Assembly: GCA_029781855.1 (NCBI GenBank) | Contig: JAKOVX010000012.1 | Location: 110,318-174,317 of the forward strand | DNA length: 64,000 nucleotides | Source: Acidobacteriota bacterium | GTDB taxonomy: Bacteria; Acidobacteriota; Blastocatellia; Pyrinomonadales; Pyrinomonadaceae | Direction of reading: 5' to 3' | Shown here: piece after piece, positions 25,547 to 34,420 of the stretch | Numbering within the stretch: position 1 is the first letter of the stretch | How the letters are laid out: every line of letters begins with the position of its first letter | Program-made: the position numbers and the translations under genes | Notes under the pieces: model-generated | The model's database searches: none | Seen by the model: only the letters and a program-made list of their open reading frames with translations | Told to the model about the DNA's origin: nothing

Positions 25547-27787
25547 ATGCGAAAACAGCTCATTTCCCTATTAGTACTCGTGTGTTCAATTTCAACCTTT
25601 GCTCAGTCGCGCGGCGCTCGGCGGACAGTTGCTACCACCGTGACGCCTGCCGCTGTGACCGACGAGGTCAACAAACTGCCTATCCGACGCGTCATTCTGT
25701 ATTCGAACGGTGTCGCCTACATCGAACGCCGCGGCTTCGTCAACGGCAATGCCGAGGTCAATCTCGCGTTCAAACAGTCGCAAGTCGACGACGTCCTCAA
25801 ATCAATGGTCGTCCTCGACCTCGGCCAAGGCAAGATCGGCGCGGTCAGCTACAATTCGTCGATGCCGGCGTCGGCCCGCACGGCGGAGATACCGTTCAGC
25901 GTATCCTCGCAATCTGAGGAGTCGGACAGCGAAGGCGGCGGACTTGCGGGCGTGCTTTCGCAGCTTCAGGGGGCAAAGGTGATGGTAGCTTCCGCCAAGG
26001 GTACGGCTTCAGGATCGATACTTACGGTCGAAAAACGCAATATATTGACCGAGAGGAAATCAGACGGGGATTCTCAGCCGATGGTCGCGTATTCGCTCGT
26101 GATCGCTTCGGAATCCGGCGAGATAACAAATTTTGACCTCTCGGATATCCGCAGCGTGAAATTACTTGAGGACGGCACGCGAAAGGACCTGAACGAATTT
26201 GCCAACGCCACCGCCTCGACCCGCCGCCGCGACGCCAAGACCATCAGCGTTACTTCTAACGGTACGGGCCAGCGTGAAATGGTAGTCAGCTACACGATCG
26301 CCGCTCCGATATGGAAAACGACTTACCGTGTAGTACTCGACGCCGAAGGCAAGCCTTTCTTTCAAGGTTGGGCGATCGTCGACAACGTCAGCGACGAAGA
26401 CTGGCGTGATGTCCAGTTATCGCTAATTTCGGGATCGCCCGTTTCGTTCATCCAGAATCTACAAAAGCCTCTCTATCGCTATCGTCCGATCGTCCCGATT
26501 CCCGACGATCTGAACCTCAAGCCGCAGATATACGATCCGGAGGCCGGTGTCGGAGCCGGAAATGGTGATGGTTCTGGATTCGGCAACGGAAACGGAAACG
26601 GAAACGGCATTGGCGACGGCGACAACGGCATATCGCCGCCGCCAGCAAAAAAGCTTTTTGAGAATGCAAATAACAATTTCATGATCTCCAGCGGCCTGGT
26701 CGGAACGAGCGTCAGCGATGCGATCGTGACGGAAAAGTCGGGCGTAGACACGGCTGCGACCGGCGAGGAGCTCGGCGACCTTTTCGAATACAGGATCGAG
26801 CAGCCGATCACCGTCGAAAAGAACCGCTCAGCACTAATTCCGATAATTCAGACCAAGATGGAAGGCGAACGCGTCTCGATATACCGCGAACCGTCTGCCG
26901 AACCGACTAGCGATGATGACGACGAACAGGAAGCCGTCAAAAAGGCCAACCCGCGACCGATGAGCGGCCTTTTGCTCAAGAATATTACCGCCATGACGTT
27001 TGAGGGCGGATCTATGACGGTGCTCGACCGCGATGCCTACGCCGGTGAAGCCTTGATGGAGCGGCTAAAACCCAAAGAACAGCGGCTGATATCTTTCGCA
27101 CTCGATCTTGGAACACTCGTTAGGACAACTAAAAGCGAAGACCGCGAACCCGCGAGACTCGTCAAGGTGGTCGGCGGCGTCTTTCAGATCCACTTTTTCA
27201 AGACGGAAAAGATGCTTTACAAACTCTCGAATCAGACCGATCGAACAAAGGTCGTGTATATCGAACATCCGGTCCGCAAAGATTGGGTCCTGTCCGAGAA
27301 TTTCGCGAAACCCGACTATACGACCGCTAGATTCTATCGCTTTCGCGTCGAGCTGAAACCATTTGAGACCCGCGATATTACTGTCGCCGAAAACCTCGGA
27401 ATGATGGATAAATATAGCCTCACGTCGCTATCGCCAAAGGATATGGACATGTTTGTATCGACCCGCGTTATCGACGAGGCCACCCGGGCGAAAATGTCGA
27501 AGCTGATCAACCTCAGGATGCAGATCAATCAGATCAACACAAAACTCGCCGCAAACGATAAAGAAACCGAAGATATCACCAAGGACCAGGCACGATTTCG
27601 CGAAAATATCGAGTCACTGGCAAAAACACCGGACGCAAAGCAGCTGATCGTTCGATATATCGCCAAGGCCAACGATCAGGAATCGAGGTTAGAGCAGATC
27701 AACAAGGATCGGCAGAGTATGCTCGCGGAGAAAGACAGCCTCGAGCTTGAACTGGCGACGGAGATACGCAATTTCGAGATCAAATAG
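25547..27787 (+). CDS. Secreted DUF4139-type protein
   Basis: 746 aa with a signal peptide (KQLISLLVLVCSISTFAQ). The N-terminal block PIRRVILYSNGVAYIERRG with the following KQSQVDDVLKSMVV, and the central VVSYTIAAPIWKTTYRVVLD...GWAIVDNVSDEDW, are hallmarks of DUF4139-containing exported proteins (mucoidy inhibitor-like group). A Gly/Asn/Asp linker (about residues 340-362) is encoded by hexamer-like repeats. The C-terminal part (about 640-746) is a long coiled coil. Probably periplasmic or surface-located; function unknown. Confidence 0.85.
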   Translation: MRKQLISLLVLVCSISTFAQSRGARRTVATTVTPAAVTDEVNKLPIRRVILYSNGVAYIERRGFVNGNAEVNLAFKQSQVDDVLKSMVVLDLGQGKIGAVSYNSSMPASARTAEIPFSVSSQSEESDSEGGGLAGVLSQLQGAKVMVASAKGTASGSILTVEKRNILTERKSDGDSQPMVAYSLVIASESGEITNFDLSDIRSVKLLEDGTRKDLNEFANATASTRRRDAKTISVTSNGTGQREMVVSYTIAAPIWKTTYRVVLDAEGKPFFQGWAIVDNVSDEDWRDVQLSLISGSPVSFIQNLQKPLYRYRPIVPIPDDLNLKPQIYDPEAGVGAGNGDGSGFGNGNGNGNGIGDGDNGISPPPAKKLFENANNNFMISSGLVGTSVSDAIVTEKSGVDTAATGEELGDLFEYRIEQPITVEKNRSALIPIIQTKMEGERVSIYREPSAEPTSDDDDEQEAVKKANPRPMSGLLLKNITAMTFEGGSMTVLDRDAYAGEALMERLKPKEQRLISFALDLGTLVRTTKSEDREPARLVKVVGGVFQIHFFKTEKMLYKLSNQTDRTKVVYIEHPVRKDWVLSENFAKPDYTTARFYRFRVELKPFETRDITVAENLGMMDKYSLTSLSPKDMDMFVSTRVIDEATRAKMSKLINLRMQINQINTKLAANDKETEDITKDQARFRENIESLAKTPDAKQLIVRYIAKANDQESRLEQINKDRQSMLAEKDSLELELATEIRNFEIK
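26556..26632 (+). repeat. Low-complexity GGNAAC repeats encoding Gly/Asn linker
   Basis: Degenerate 6-bp units, with three consecutive near-identical GGAAAC copies around 26588-26605. They encode alternating Gly-Asn. Changes in copy number would keep frame. Confidence 0.65.
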
Positions 27788-27837
27788 TATTCCTGATTAG
27801 TTGATCAATTCCTGGAATGAGTGAAACCACGACTGTT

Positions 27838-28170
27838 TCAACTCTTCGTAAGGGAATATACGACGTAGACAATGCCAAGGGCGAAGAATATTGGCCCCCA
27901 GTAAATGACAGGGATGAAGAATAGGTGATCGGCCGACTCGTTATTTACCCAGTCCTTGTCCTTTACTTTCGTGGGTCTTTTTCGGAGGTATGCGCCTGCG
28001 AATGTGAATACAGCGCCCGAAAGCCAAAGGGTCCCGAACTTGGGCCACATGTGAGACGAATAATACTCGTCTCCGAACAGACGAGTTGTGATGAAATTCA
28101 TTGCCAGTGCAGAAAGAACGCCGCCTATCAATACAACGGCTGCACCTTTTCCGCGGTGGATCAAAATCAT
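27838..28170 (-). CDS. Small integral membrane protein of unknown function
   Basis: 110 aa with three predicted membrane segments: AAVVLIGGVLSALAMNFI (about 9-26), GTLWLSGAVFTFAGAYL (about 46-62) and FIPVIYWGPIFFALGIVYVV (about 86-105). No signature of a known family. A basic loop (RKRPTKVKDKD) follows segment two. It lies 23 nt after the DUF5009 gene on the same strand and may be cotranscribed. Confidence 0.7.
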   Translation of the reverse strand: MILIHRGKGAAVVLIGGVLSALAMNFITTRLFGDEYYSSHMWPKFGTLWLSGAVFTFAGAYLRKRPTKVKDKDWVNNESADHLFFIPVIYWGPIFFALGIVYVVYSLTKS

Positions 28171-28193
28171 AGAAACGACCTATTCAAATCTCG

Positions 28194-29591
28194 TCACACC
28201 TTAATATAGATCCGTTTCCTGTACAGCAGCCACATCAGAAACAACCATATCAGGACAAAGCTGATCGCGAAGGCGAGCGAGGCGTCGATCGGTTGGAACA
28301 ATTTGAAGAAGAAATTGTCCATTACATACGTCTGTATGCTAACCGGTTCGCCGTCGGCACCGGTCACTCGATATGCCTCGATAATGCGGGTGAAATAGTC
28401 GGAAAATACGTAGAGCGCGATCGCGTTAACGCCGAAGATCACGAACGGTTTCGCCCACGTCTTGTATCCCTTGATGTCGATCAGCCAGTAGCAAGACCCG
28501 AGCAGGAGCAAGGCAAGCCCAGAGGTCGACAGGACGAACGAACTCGTCCATAGCGCCTTGTTCATCGGGAAATAGCTGTTCCAGATCAATCCCGTCGCGA
28601 GCAGAACGACGCCGAAAAAGAACATGCCTGAGACCTTATTCAATTCAGAATATCGAATATCAAATATCGAATTCCGATCTTCCTGATCCGAATTCGTCAC
28701 TTCTGCTGCCGATACTTCACTTTCGACATTCGATATTCTAAATTCTGACTTCTTAGTGAGCCACGTTCCGGTCAGGGCACCGGCGATCGTCGTGACGAGC
28801 GCCGGGAATGTCGACAGGATGCCTTCCGGATCGTAGACCTTGGCTTGCCGCCAGATGTGGTCAACGCCGAGGATGGTGCGGTCGATATAGGCGGCAAGGT
28901 TGCAGGCCTTGTCGCTGAAGCTCGTCACGTCGCAACCCGGCACCGGGATCGTCGTCATTATCAACCAATATCCGAGCAGCAGGAACACGGAAATTCCGAC
29001 CTGCTGCTTCCAATTCGTGTGCAGGAATATCAGCGACACTACCAGATAGCATATCGAGATCCGCTGCAGCACGCCCAGTATGCGGAAATGTCCATAATCG
29101 TATGGTACGACGTTGTAGCCCGCGAGATTCATGCCGGCAATGCCGAGCAGGCCGACCGCGAACAGGATGCCCGCGACCTTGAAATTACGCAGCAGCAGAA
29201 AGTAAAGCGAGGCGCAAAATGCGAGCCAAATGACCAGTTTTAGGGGGTCGGGAGCGTCTGTCGCCTGAAATCGAAAGAACGGCACGACCGAAACGGCGGC
29301 CCCAAGCAGATAGATCGACGCGGCCCGCGTAACTATTTTCCAGTAGTCCTTCGCGACGGGCTTTTCGACGACGCGGCGTCCCATCGAGATGAAGATCGAT
29401 ACGCCGACGATGAACAAGAAGAACGGGAATATCCAGTCGGTCGGCGTCAGCCCGTGCCAATCCGCGTGCTCGAGCGGGCTGTAGATGTGCTCCCACGTTC
29501 CCGGATTATTGACCAGCGTCATTCCGGCGATGGTCATTCCGCGGAAAACGTCGAGCGAAACCAAGCGATCTTTTGGTGTGTCGTCAGCCAT
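28194..29591 (-). CDS. DUF5009 / NagX-like membrane acyltransferase
   Basis: 465 aa. The N-terminal RLVSLDVFRGMTIAGMTLVNNPG and the next HADWHGLTPTDWIFPFFLFIVG are the signature of the heparan-alpha-glucosaminide N-acetyltransferase-like family, including bacterial NagX. About ten membrane helices follow. The catalytic His is probably in the HADWHG loop. A loop near residues 281-318 is encoded by a repeat with inverted ends (28645-28748) and lengthens it relative to homologues. Substrate (sugar or cell-wall amine) is unknown. Confidence 0.87.
   Translation of the reverse strand: MADDTPKDRLVSLDVFRGMTIAGMTLVNNPGTWEHIYSPLEHADWHGLTPTDWIFPFFLFIVGVSIFISMGRRVVEKPVAKDYWKIVTRAASIYLLGAAVSVVPFFRFQATDAPDPLKLVIWLAFCASLYFLLLRNFKVAGILFAVGLLGIAGMNLAGYNVVPYDYGHFRILGVLQRISICYLVVSLIFLHTNWKQQVGISVFLLLGYWLIMTTIPVPGCDVTSFSDKACNLAAYIDRTILGVDHIWRQAKVYDPEGILSTFPALVTTIAGALTGTWLTKKSEFRISNVESEVSAAEVTNSDQEDRNSIFDIRYSELNKVSGMFFFGVVLLATGLIWNSYFPMNKALWTSSFVLSTSGLALLLLGSCYWLIDIKGYKTWAKPFVIFGVNAIALYVFSDYFTRIIEAYRVTGADGEPVSIQTYVMDNFFFKLFQPIDASLAFAISFVLIWLFLMWLLYRKRIYIKV
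28645..28748. repeat. In-frame repeat insert in the DUF5009 gene
   Basis: Left end TCAGAATATCGAATATCAAA starts at 28645; the complement of the right end (28723-28748) starts TCAGAATTTAGAATATCG. The ends are imperfect inverted repeats of AT-rich ATCGAAT units around a central GC-richer part. The segment encodes about 35 polar residues in frame between two membrane helices. Insertion is inferred from the inverted ends, the AT shift and the loop position. Confidence 0.65.
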
Positions 29592-29644
29592 GCAGATGTT
29601 TTACCACAAAGTCAGCCAATAAACACAGGAGAATCCGGCCGCCT

Positions 29645-30172
29645 TCACCAACCGTTTCGCTCGCGCAATTTTGTGATGTGCGCGGTGTGGTGCAGAGAAT
29701 GCCACGAATAAAGCGCCAGCGCACCGTCGAGCGACCACGGTCCGGTTTCGGGATGGACGAATTGCTTTGCGAAATCCGCCTCGGACATAGACTCGAGAAG
29801 GCTCACCCAGCGTGCGTGGATGCCGTCTATCAGGTTCAGCGAGACATCGACCGGCAATTTGCTGTCGCCGAGTTCGGCCCAACGGTCCTCATAATACGGC
29901 CTGATCGTCGGCGCCGAATCTTCCGTAAGCGCCAGCTTGAACCGAATGATCGAGTTCATATGGCTGTCCGCAACGTGGTGCACGGTTTGGCGAACGGTCC
30001 ATCCGCCGGAACGATATTCGGTGTCGAGTTGTGATTCGTCGAGACCGGCGACTGCCGCGCGTATCTTTGCCGGAAGTGCGGTAATCGTTTCAATCCGTTC
30101 CTTACGGGCCGCCGGCGTGACCGCAAAGCCCATATCAAATTCCCCGATCGGGTAGCGAAGATCTTGGCTCAT
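29645..30172 (-). CDS. DinB/YfiT-like metal-dependent protein
   Basis: 175 aa from ATG 30172 (MSQDLRYPIGEFDM); an upstream in-frame ATG would read through a repeat. Family blocks: RSGGWTVRQTVHHVADSHMN (about 54-73, with His ligand) and the C-terminal ALYSWHSLHHTAHITKLRER with two more His. This is the BstA/YfiT putative hydrolase or bacillithiol-transferase-like branch of the DinB superfamily. Length normal. It follows dnaB by about 54 nt. Confidence 0.88.
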   Translation of the reverse strand: MSQDLRYPIGEFDMGFAVTPAARKERIETITALPAKIRAAVAGLDESQLDTEYRSGGWTVRQTVHHVADSHMNSIIRFKLALTEDSAPTIRPYYEDRWAELGDSKLPVDVSLNLIDGIHARWVSLLESMSEADFAKQFVHPETGPWSLDGALALYSWHSLHHTAHITKLRERNGW

Positions 30173-30197
30173 AAACGTCTCAATTGGTTTTATGTAA

Positions 30198-30223
30198 CCA
30201 CCCGCTACCGCAGGTGGCTCCCA
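30198..30223. repeat. Short repeat sharing the coaBC-linker core
   Basis: CCACCCGCTACCGC (30198-30211) is identical to 4069-4082 inside coaBC, and here CCACC can pair with GGTGG (30213-30217). It lies between the dnaB stop and the DinB-like start. Confidence 0.55.
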
Positions 30224-30226
30224 CAA

Positions 30227-31588
30227 TTAACCGCTGTAAAAATTCTCGAAACGCGTGAATTCCTTGAGAAAAGCGAGTTTTACCGTTCCCGTAGGGCCGT
30301 TTCGCTGTTTGGCTATGATCAGCTCGGCGAGGCCCTGGTTGGTTTCGTCGGGCTTGTAGTAATCCTCGCGGTAAATGAAACCGACGACATCAGCGTCCTG
30401 CTCGATGCTGCCCGATTCGCGAAGGTCGGACATCAAAGGCTTCGGCGGATTACGTGCCTCAGGTGCACGCGAGAGCTGCGACAAGGCAACCACGGGAACA
30501 TTCAATTCCTTGGCGAGGCCTTTCAATTCGCGCGAGATCTGCGAGACTTCCTGCTGACGTGATTCCGTTCGCTTTCCGCCGCTCATTAGCTGCAGGTAAT
30601 CGACTACGATCAGGTCGAGTCCCTTTTGCTCGGCAGCGAGGCGACGGCATTTGGCACGCATCTCGAGCACCGAAATGCCGGGCGTGTCGTCAATAAATAA
30701 TCTCGCATCCGAGAGCGTGCCGATCGCCTGAGCAAGCCGTTCCCATTCGTTGCTCATCAGATGCCCGGTGCGAAAACGATGGGCGTTGATGTGTGCCTCG
30801 GAACTGAGCATACGTGTGACGAGCTGCTCCTTCGACATTTCGAGCGAGAAAACGGCGACGATCGCGTTCGACTGCAATGCCGCATTCTGCGCCAGCGTTA
30901 GGCACAGCGCCGTTTTTCCCATCGACGGCCGGCCGGCGATAATGACGAGGTCGGTTCGCTGCAGGCCGGAGGTCATCTCGTCGAGCTCAAAAAATCCGGT
31001 CGAAAGGCCCGTTATGCCCGAGGCGTCGCCGGCTGCATGCTTTTTGACGCGGGTCAGGACGCTGTCAGCGATCGGAGCGATCCGCGAAAATCCCTCACGT
31101 GTCCGTGCCTCGGCCAGAGCGAAGATCATTCGTTCGGCGTTGTCGAGGATATTTTCGGCGTCGTCTTCCTCGGCAAGCGCCTCACCGGTTATCGAATTGC
31201 ACGTTCGGATCAGGTTGCGGATGACCGCCTTGTCACGAACGACCGTGATGTATTCCTGAACGTTCGAGAAGTGCGGCAGGCCGAAGGTAAGATTTGTGAT
31301 AGTCGAGGTTCCGCCGATCGATTCAAGAGCACCTTCTTTTTTCAGCTCTTCGCCGATCAGGATCGGGTCGATCTGCTTCTGCTTCTCAAAAAGGGCGATC
31401 ATCGCGGCGAAAACGCGGCGATTGAGGGGCGAGTAGAAATCCTCGGGCTTGAGGTGTTCGACAGCCTGGGCGATCACCGAGTTATCGAGGATGATCGCCC
31501 CCAAAATGACGCGCTCGCTCTCCTCGCTGCTCGGAAGCGCCTTTTCGAGGTACTGCTCTCGTCGTGAATCGGGAAAAACACTCGCCAT
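30227..31588 (-). CDS. dnaB: Replicative DNA helicase
   Basis: Hexameric 5'-3' helicase of the replication fork. 453 aa. The N-terminal domain has LPSSEESERVILGAIILDN and the linker LSTGFFELDEMTSGLQ. The RecA-like core has Walker A GRPSMGKTALCL (about 213-224), SLEMSKEQLVTRM, DYLQLMSGGKR and SQLSRAPEAR, and ends with IIAKQRNGPTG. No intein. It is separated from rplI by a strong terminator, so it probably has its own promoter despite the classic rpsF-rpsR-rplI-dnaB order. Confidence 0.96.
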   Translation of the reverse strand: MASVFPDSRREQYLEKALPSSEESERVILGAIILDNSVIAQAVEHLKPEDFYSPLNRRVFAAMIALFEKQKQIDPILIGEELKKEGALESIGGTSTITNLTFGLPHFSNVQEYITVVRDKAVIRNLIRTCNSITGEALAEEDDAENILDNAERMIFALAEARTREGFSRIAPIADSVLTRVKKHAAGDASGITGLSTGFFELDEMTSGLQRTDLVIIAGRPSMGKTALCLTLAQNAALQSNAIVAVFSLEMSKEQLVTRMLSSEAHINAHRFRTGHLMSNEWERLAQAIGTLSDARLFIDDTPGISVLEMRAKCRRLAAEQKGLDLIVVDYLQLMSGGKRTESRQQEVSQISRELKGLAKELNVPVVALSQLSRAPEARNPPKPLMSDLRESGSIEQDADVVGFIYREDYYKPDETNQGLAELIIAKQRNGPTGTVKLAFLKEFTRFENFYSG

Positions 31589-31656
31589 CGTAAAAATATG
31601 CTCCGAAAACCGCGGGACTCGTCAAAATCGGAGCCGACCAAATTACCGATCTTGAG

Positions 31657-31694
31657 GAAAAAAAGAGACCGCAAATGTGAATTTGCAGTCTCTA
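31657..31694 (-). terminator. Terminator after rplI
   Basis: On the minus strand AGAGACTGCAAAT pairs with ATTTGCGGTCTCT (one G-U pair) over a 4-nt loop, followed by seven T (the A-run at 31658-31664). Confidence 0.9.
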
Positions 31695-31763
31695 ATATTA
31701 CTCTCAACCGGATTCCCTTTCAAAGAATCGGAAGCGATTTTTTTCTGTCGAAAAAGTCGGAGG

Positions 31764-32345
31764 TTAGGCCGCTTCTTCCTCAGCTTCTTCGGTGGTTTCG
31801 ACGCTTTCTTCAACAGTTTCTTCCACCACCGGAGCCTCCACCTTGACCTCTTCGGCCTTGGCTTTCTTCTCTTCCTTCGGGGCGACCTCGCCGCCTTCGG
31901 CGGTAACGGTCACGGGAACGACGAGCGTCACTTCACGGTGAAGCTTGACGTTAACCGTGAATTCGCCCGTTTCCTTGATCGCATCCTTGAGAACGATCTT
32001 TCGACGGTCGATCTCATAGCCTTTGGCCTTGAGAGCGTCGGCGATGTCCATCGATGTGACCGAACCGAATAGGTGTCCCTGCTCGCCCGATTTGCGTTCG
32101 AATGCCAGCGAGATATTCTCCATCTGCTCACGCTGAGCCTCGGCCGTAGCCCTTTCGATCGCGGCCTTTTTGAGCAGAGCTGCACGCTCCTGTTCGATCT
32201 GCTTGACGTTGCCTTTGGTCGCGAGCGTCGCAAAACCGTGCGGCAACAGGTAGTTGCGGGCATAGCCGGCCTTGACCTTGACGATCTCGCCGCGTCCACC
32301 GACGTGCTCAACGTCCTCGCGCAATAAAATAGTAGTATTTGCCAT
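31764..32345 (-). CDS. rplI: 50S ribosomal protein L9 (bL9) with acidic tail
   Basis: Large-subunit stalk-base protein. 193 aa against 149 in E. coli. The N-terminal domain starts TTILLREDVEHVGGRGEIVKVK and has AGYARNYLLPHGFAT; the C-terminal domain (FGSVTSMDIADAL) is normal. The excess is a C-terminal Glu/Val/Lys low-complexity tail from about residue 150 on, ending in EEAEEEAA. Last gene of prs-rplY-pth-rpsF-rpsR-rplI, followed by a terminator. Confidence 0.95.
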   Translation of the reverse strand: MANTTILLREDVEHVGGRGEIVKVKAGYARNYLLPHGFATLATKGNVKQIEQERAALLKKAAIERATAEAQREQMENISLAFERKSGEQGHLFGSVTSMDIADALKAKGYEIDRRKIVLKDAIKETGEFTVNVKLHREVTLVVPVTVTAEGGEVAPKEEKKAKAEEVKVEAPVVEETVEESVETTEEAEEEAA

Positions 32346-32366
32346 GATAAAAATCTCCCTCTGGTC

Positions 32367-32651
32367 CTAGTCCGCGACGAACGGCAACATTGCCATTGAG
32401 CGTGCACGCTTGATCGCCTTGGCGATACGGCGCTGATCCTTGGCGGTTATGCCCGAAATGCGGCGCGGCATGATCTTGCCGCGTTCAGGCACGAACTGCC
32501 TCAAAAAATCCACATCTTTCCAATCGACATAGTCCGGCACGACCTGTCGCGGGCGGCGGCGTTGATACCGACGCGGACGATCGCCAATGACGTCTTCGCC
32601 AACGCCCAAGCCACCTCTGTCATCCATCATTTCCAAATCATTATCTGCCAT
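32367..32651 (-). CDS. rpsR: 30S ribosomal protein S18 (bS18)
   Basis: 94 aa. The family core is intact: [40 protein letters not shown] and [11 protein letters not shown]. The N-terminal 25 residues are Asp/Gly/Glu-rich, longer than in E. coli. It pairs with S6 (rpsF, 27 nt upstream) on the platform of the small subunit; rplI follows after 21 nt. Confidence 0.95.
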   Translation of the reverse strand: MADNDLEMMDDRGGLGVGEDVIGDRPRRYQRRRPRQVVPDYVDWKDVDFLRQFVPERGKIMPRRISGITAKDQRRIAKAIKRARSMAMLPFVAD

Positions 32652-32678
32652 ATCTTTCTCCTTATCCGTCGCCTGAAA

Positions 32679-33077
32679 TTAGGCTTCGGCCTGTGCCTCC
32701 GTTTGTTCGGGTGACGGGCGGAATTTCGCACGTTTTTCAGCCTTCGCCTCGCGCTTCGCCATTCGTTTGTCGGCCGCCTTTCGGTCTTCGTCGACGCGGA
32801 CGGTGATGTAGCGCATGATCAGATCGTTAACGCGCATACGGCGTTCAAGCTCGAGGATCTCCTGCCCGGAGCCGTTGATCTCGAAGAGCACGTAGTGTCC
32901 TTCGTGCTTTTTCTGGATCGGATAAGCCAGGTTTCGGATGCCGACGTTGTCCATTCGGACTACTTCGCCGCCTTCCTTTTCAATGAGCTTGCCGACCGCC
33001 TCGTTAAGCTTTTCTATCTTGTCGCCATCCGTGTCGGGATTGACGATATACATTACTTCGTATGTTCTATTTGCCAT
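32679..33077 (-). CDS. rpsF: 30S ribosomal protein S6 (bS6)
   Basis: 132 aa. The ferredoxin-like core is recognisable: YEVMYIVNPDTD, NVGIRNLAYPIQKKHEGHYVLFEI and NDLIMRYITVRVDED. The C-terminus is Lys/Arg/Glu-rich and ends in a Glu/Ala tail. It binds S18. A strong SD-like GAAAGGAGAT lies before the ATG on the minus strand. Confidence 0.95.
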   Translation of the reverse strand: MANRTYEVMYIVNPDTDGDKIEKLNEAVGKLIEKEGGEVVRMDNVGIRNLAYPIQKKHEGHYVLFEINGSGQEILELERRMRVNDLIMRYITVRVDEDRKAADKRMAKREAKAEKRAKFRPSPEQTEAQAEA

Positions 33078-33136
33078 TTATTTACTATCTCCTTTCGGGT
33101 TGCCAACCTCATCCTCGTTGAGATGAAGTAAGGATC

Positions 33137-33712
33137 TCAATTAAATTTTCCCATTGCCGCGTCGACGCCATCGCTGACGATCGAACGCACCGCGTCTGCG
33201 GCATTCTCCAATATCTTTTCAAGCGTTCCGAACTCGGTCTTGGTAAACCTGTCCAGTACAAAGTTTGCGGCGTCACGAACCTCGTGTTCCGGGCCGATCC
33301 CGATCCGCAAGCGAATGAACTCCTGCGTTTTCAAACGATCGATGATCGATCTCAGGCCGTTTTGCCCGCCGTGGCTGCCTCTCGGCCGGATCCTGATCGT
33401 GCCGTACGGCAAAGCCAGGTCGTCCGAGATGATTATCAGCTTTTCAACCGACCTGACCGGCTTTGCTACGAGGCAGCTGACCGCTTCGCCGCTCAGGTTC
33501 ATATAGGTCTGCGGTTTTGCCAACTCGGACTTTTGGCCGGCAATTTCCGCACGTCCTACAAGTGCCCGGCACTCCTCACGTCTGATCTGCGTTTGGCACT
33601 GTCCTGCGAGCAGATCGATCAGCATAAAGCCGACGTTGTGCCGCGTCCTTTCGTATTCCGGGCCCGGATTTCCGAGCCCGACGATGAGCCAATTGCTATC
33701 CGGCGATTCCAT
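33137..33712 (-). CDS. pth: Peptidyl-tRNA hydrolase
   Basis: Frees tRNA from dropped-off peptidyl-tRNA. I place the start at ATG 33712 (MESPDSNWLIVGLGNPGPEY); a TTG ten codons upstream is possible. Product 191 aa, typical. Catalytic His is in RHNVGFMLID (about 25-34), with the Asn block TYMNLSGEAV and DDLALPYGTIRIRPRGSHGGQNGLRSI. It lies between rplY and rpsF, the common neighbourhood. Confidence 0.94.
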   Translation of the reverse strand: MESPDSNWLIVGLGNPGPEYERTRHNVGFMLIDLLAGQCQTQIRREECRALVGRAEIAGQKSELAKPQTYMNLSGEAVSCLVAKPVRSVEKLIIISDDLALPYGTIRIRPRGSHGGQNGLRSIIDRLKTQEFIRLRIGIGPEHEVRDAANFVLDRFTKTEFGTLEKILENAADAVRSIVSDGVDAAMGKFN

Positions 33713-33747
33713 CGTTTTCAAGGGTCGGCCGAAAGCCGGCAACTTCC

Positions 33748-34404
33748 CTATTCAGTTTCGCCTTCGCCGCCGTCCTCGGCAGTCTCTTCACCAACAACTT
33801 CCGGCTCGACGCCCTCCTCAAGTTGCGGCTCAAGAACTGCTTCCTTGATGCTTGCGATCGCTGCGACAACCGATTCAGGCGATTCGACGATCTCAACGCC
33901 TGCAGGTACCTTGAGGTCCGAAACGTGGATAGCATGTCCCGAATTGAGATCACTGATATCTACGTCGATCGAGTCCGGCGTGTTGGCCGGTTCGCAAAGG
34001 ACCTTGATCTCGCGAAGCGCCTGTGTAAGAACGGCACCTTCTTCGTTAAGGCTTTCCGGATGTCCGATCAAGTGGATCGGAACGGTCATTTCGATCTTCT
34101 CGCCCTTGGCGAAGCGGCGAAGATCGGCGTGAACCAGACGGCCCTTGATCGGATCGATCTGACGGTCCTGAAAAATAACGTCGTTAACACCTTCGCCCTC
34201 GATATCCAGTGCGAAAACGGTGTTGACGCCGGAATCCGTACGGATGACCGCAGCCAGGTCCTTCAGTTCAGCGGTTGCCGCGAGAGCGGTGGAACCTCCG
34301 CCGTACACAACGACCGGGATCTTTCCGGCCGCACGAAGGCGTCGGTTCTCGTTCTTTCCGCGCGTGTCACGCTTTGTTGCCTTAATTACAATTTTTTCTG
34401 CCAT
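33748..34404 (-). CDS. rplY: 50S ribosomal protein L25/CTC (bL25)
   Basis: 5S-rRNA-binding ribosomal protein of the long CTC type (218 aa, with the C-terminal TL5-like domain). N-terminal KATKRDTRGKNENRRLRAAGKIPVVVYGG is diagnostic; the middle block is DVIFQDRQIDPIKGRLVHADLRRF. The C-terminal tail is Glu/Gly-rich as is usual. prs lies 16 nt upstream and pth 35 nt downstream on the same strand. Confidence 0.95.
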   Translation of the reverse strand: MAEKIVIKATKRDTRGKNENRRLRAAGKIPVVVYGGGSTALAATAELKDLAAVIRTDSGVNTVFALDIEGEGVNDVIFQDRQIDPIKGRLVHADLRRFAKGEKIEMTVPIHLIGHPESLNEEGAVLTQALREIKVLCEPANTPDSIDVDISDLNSGHAIHVSDLKVPAGVEIVESPESVVAAIASIKEAVLEPQLEEGVEPEVVGEETAEDGGEGETE

Positions 34405-34420
34405 AACTATTACCTACCGT

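Noticed and set aside
26556..26632. Phase-variation tract in the DUF4139 gene
   Set aside because: Units are 6 bp, so copy changes would not shift the frame; only protein length could vary.
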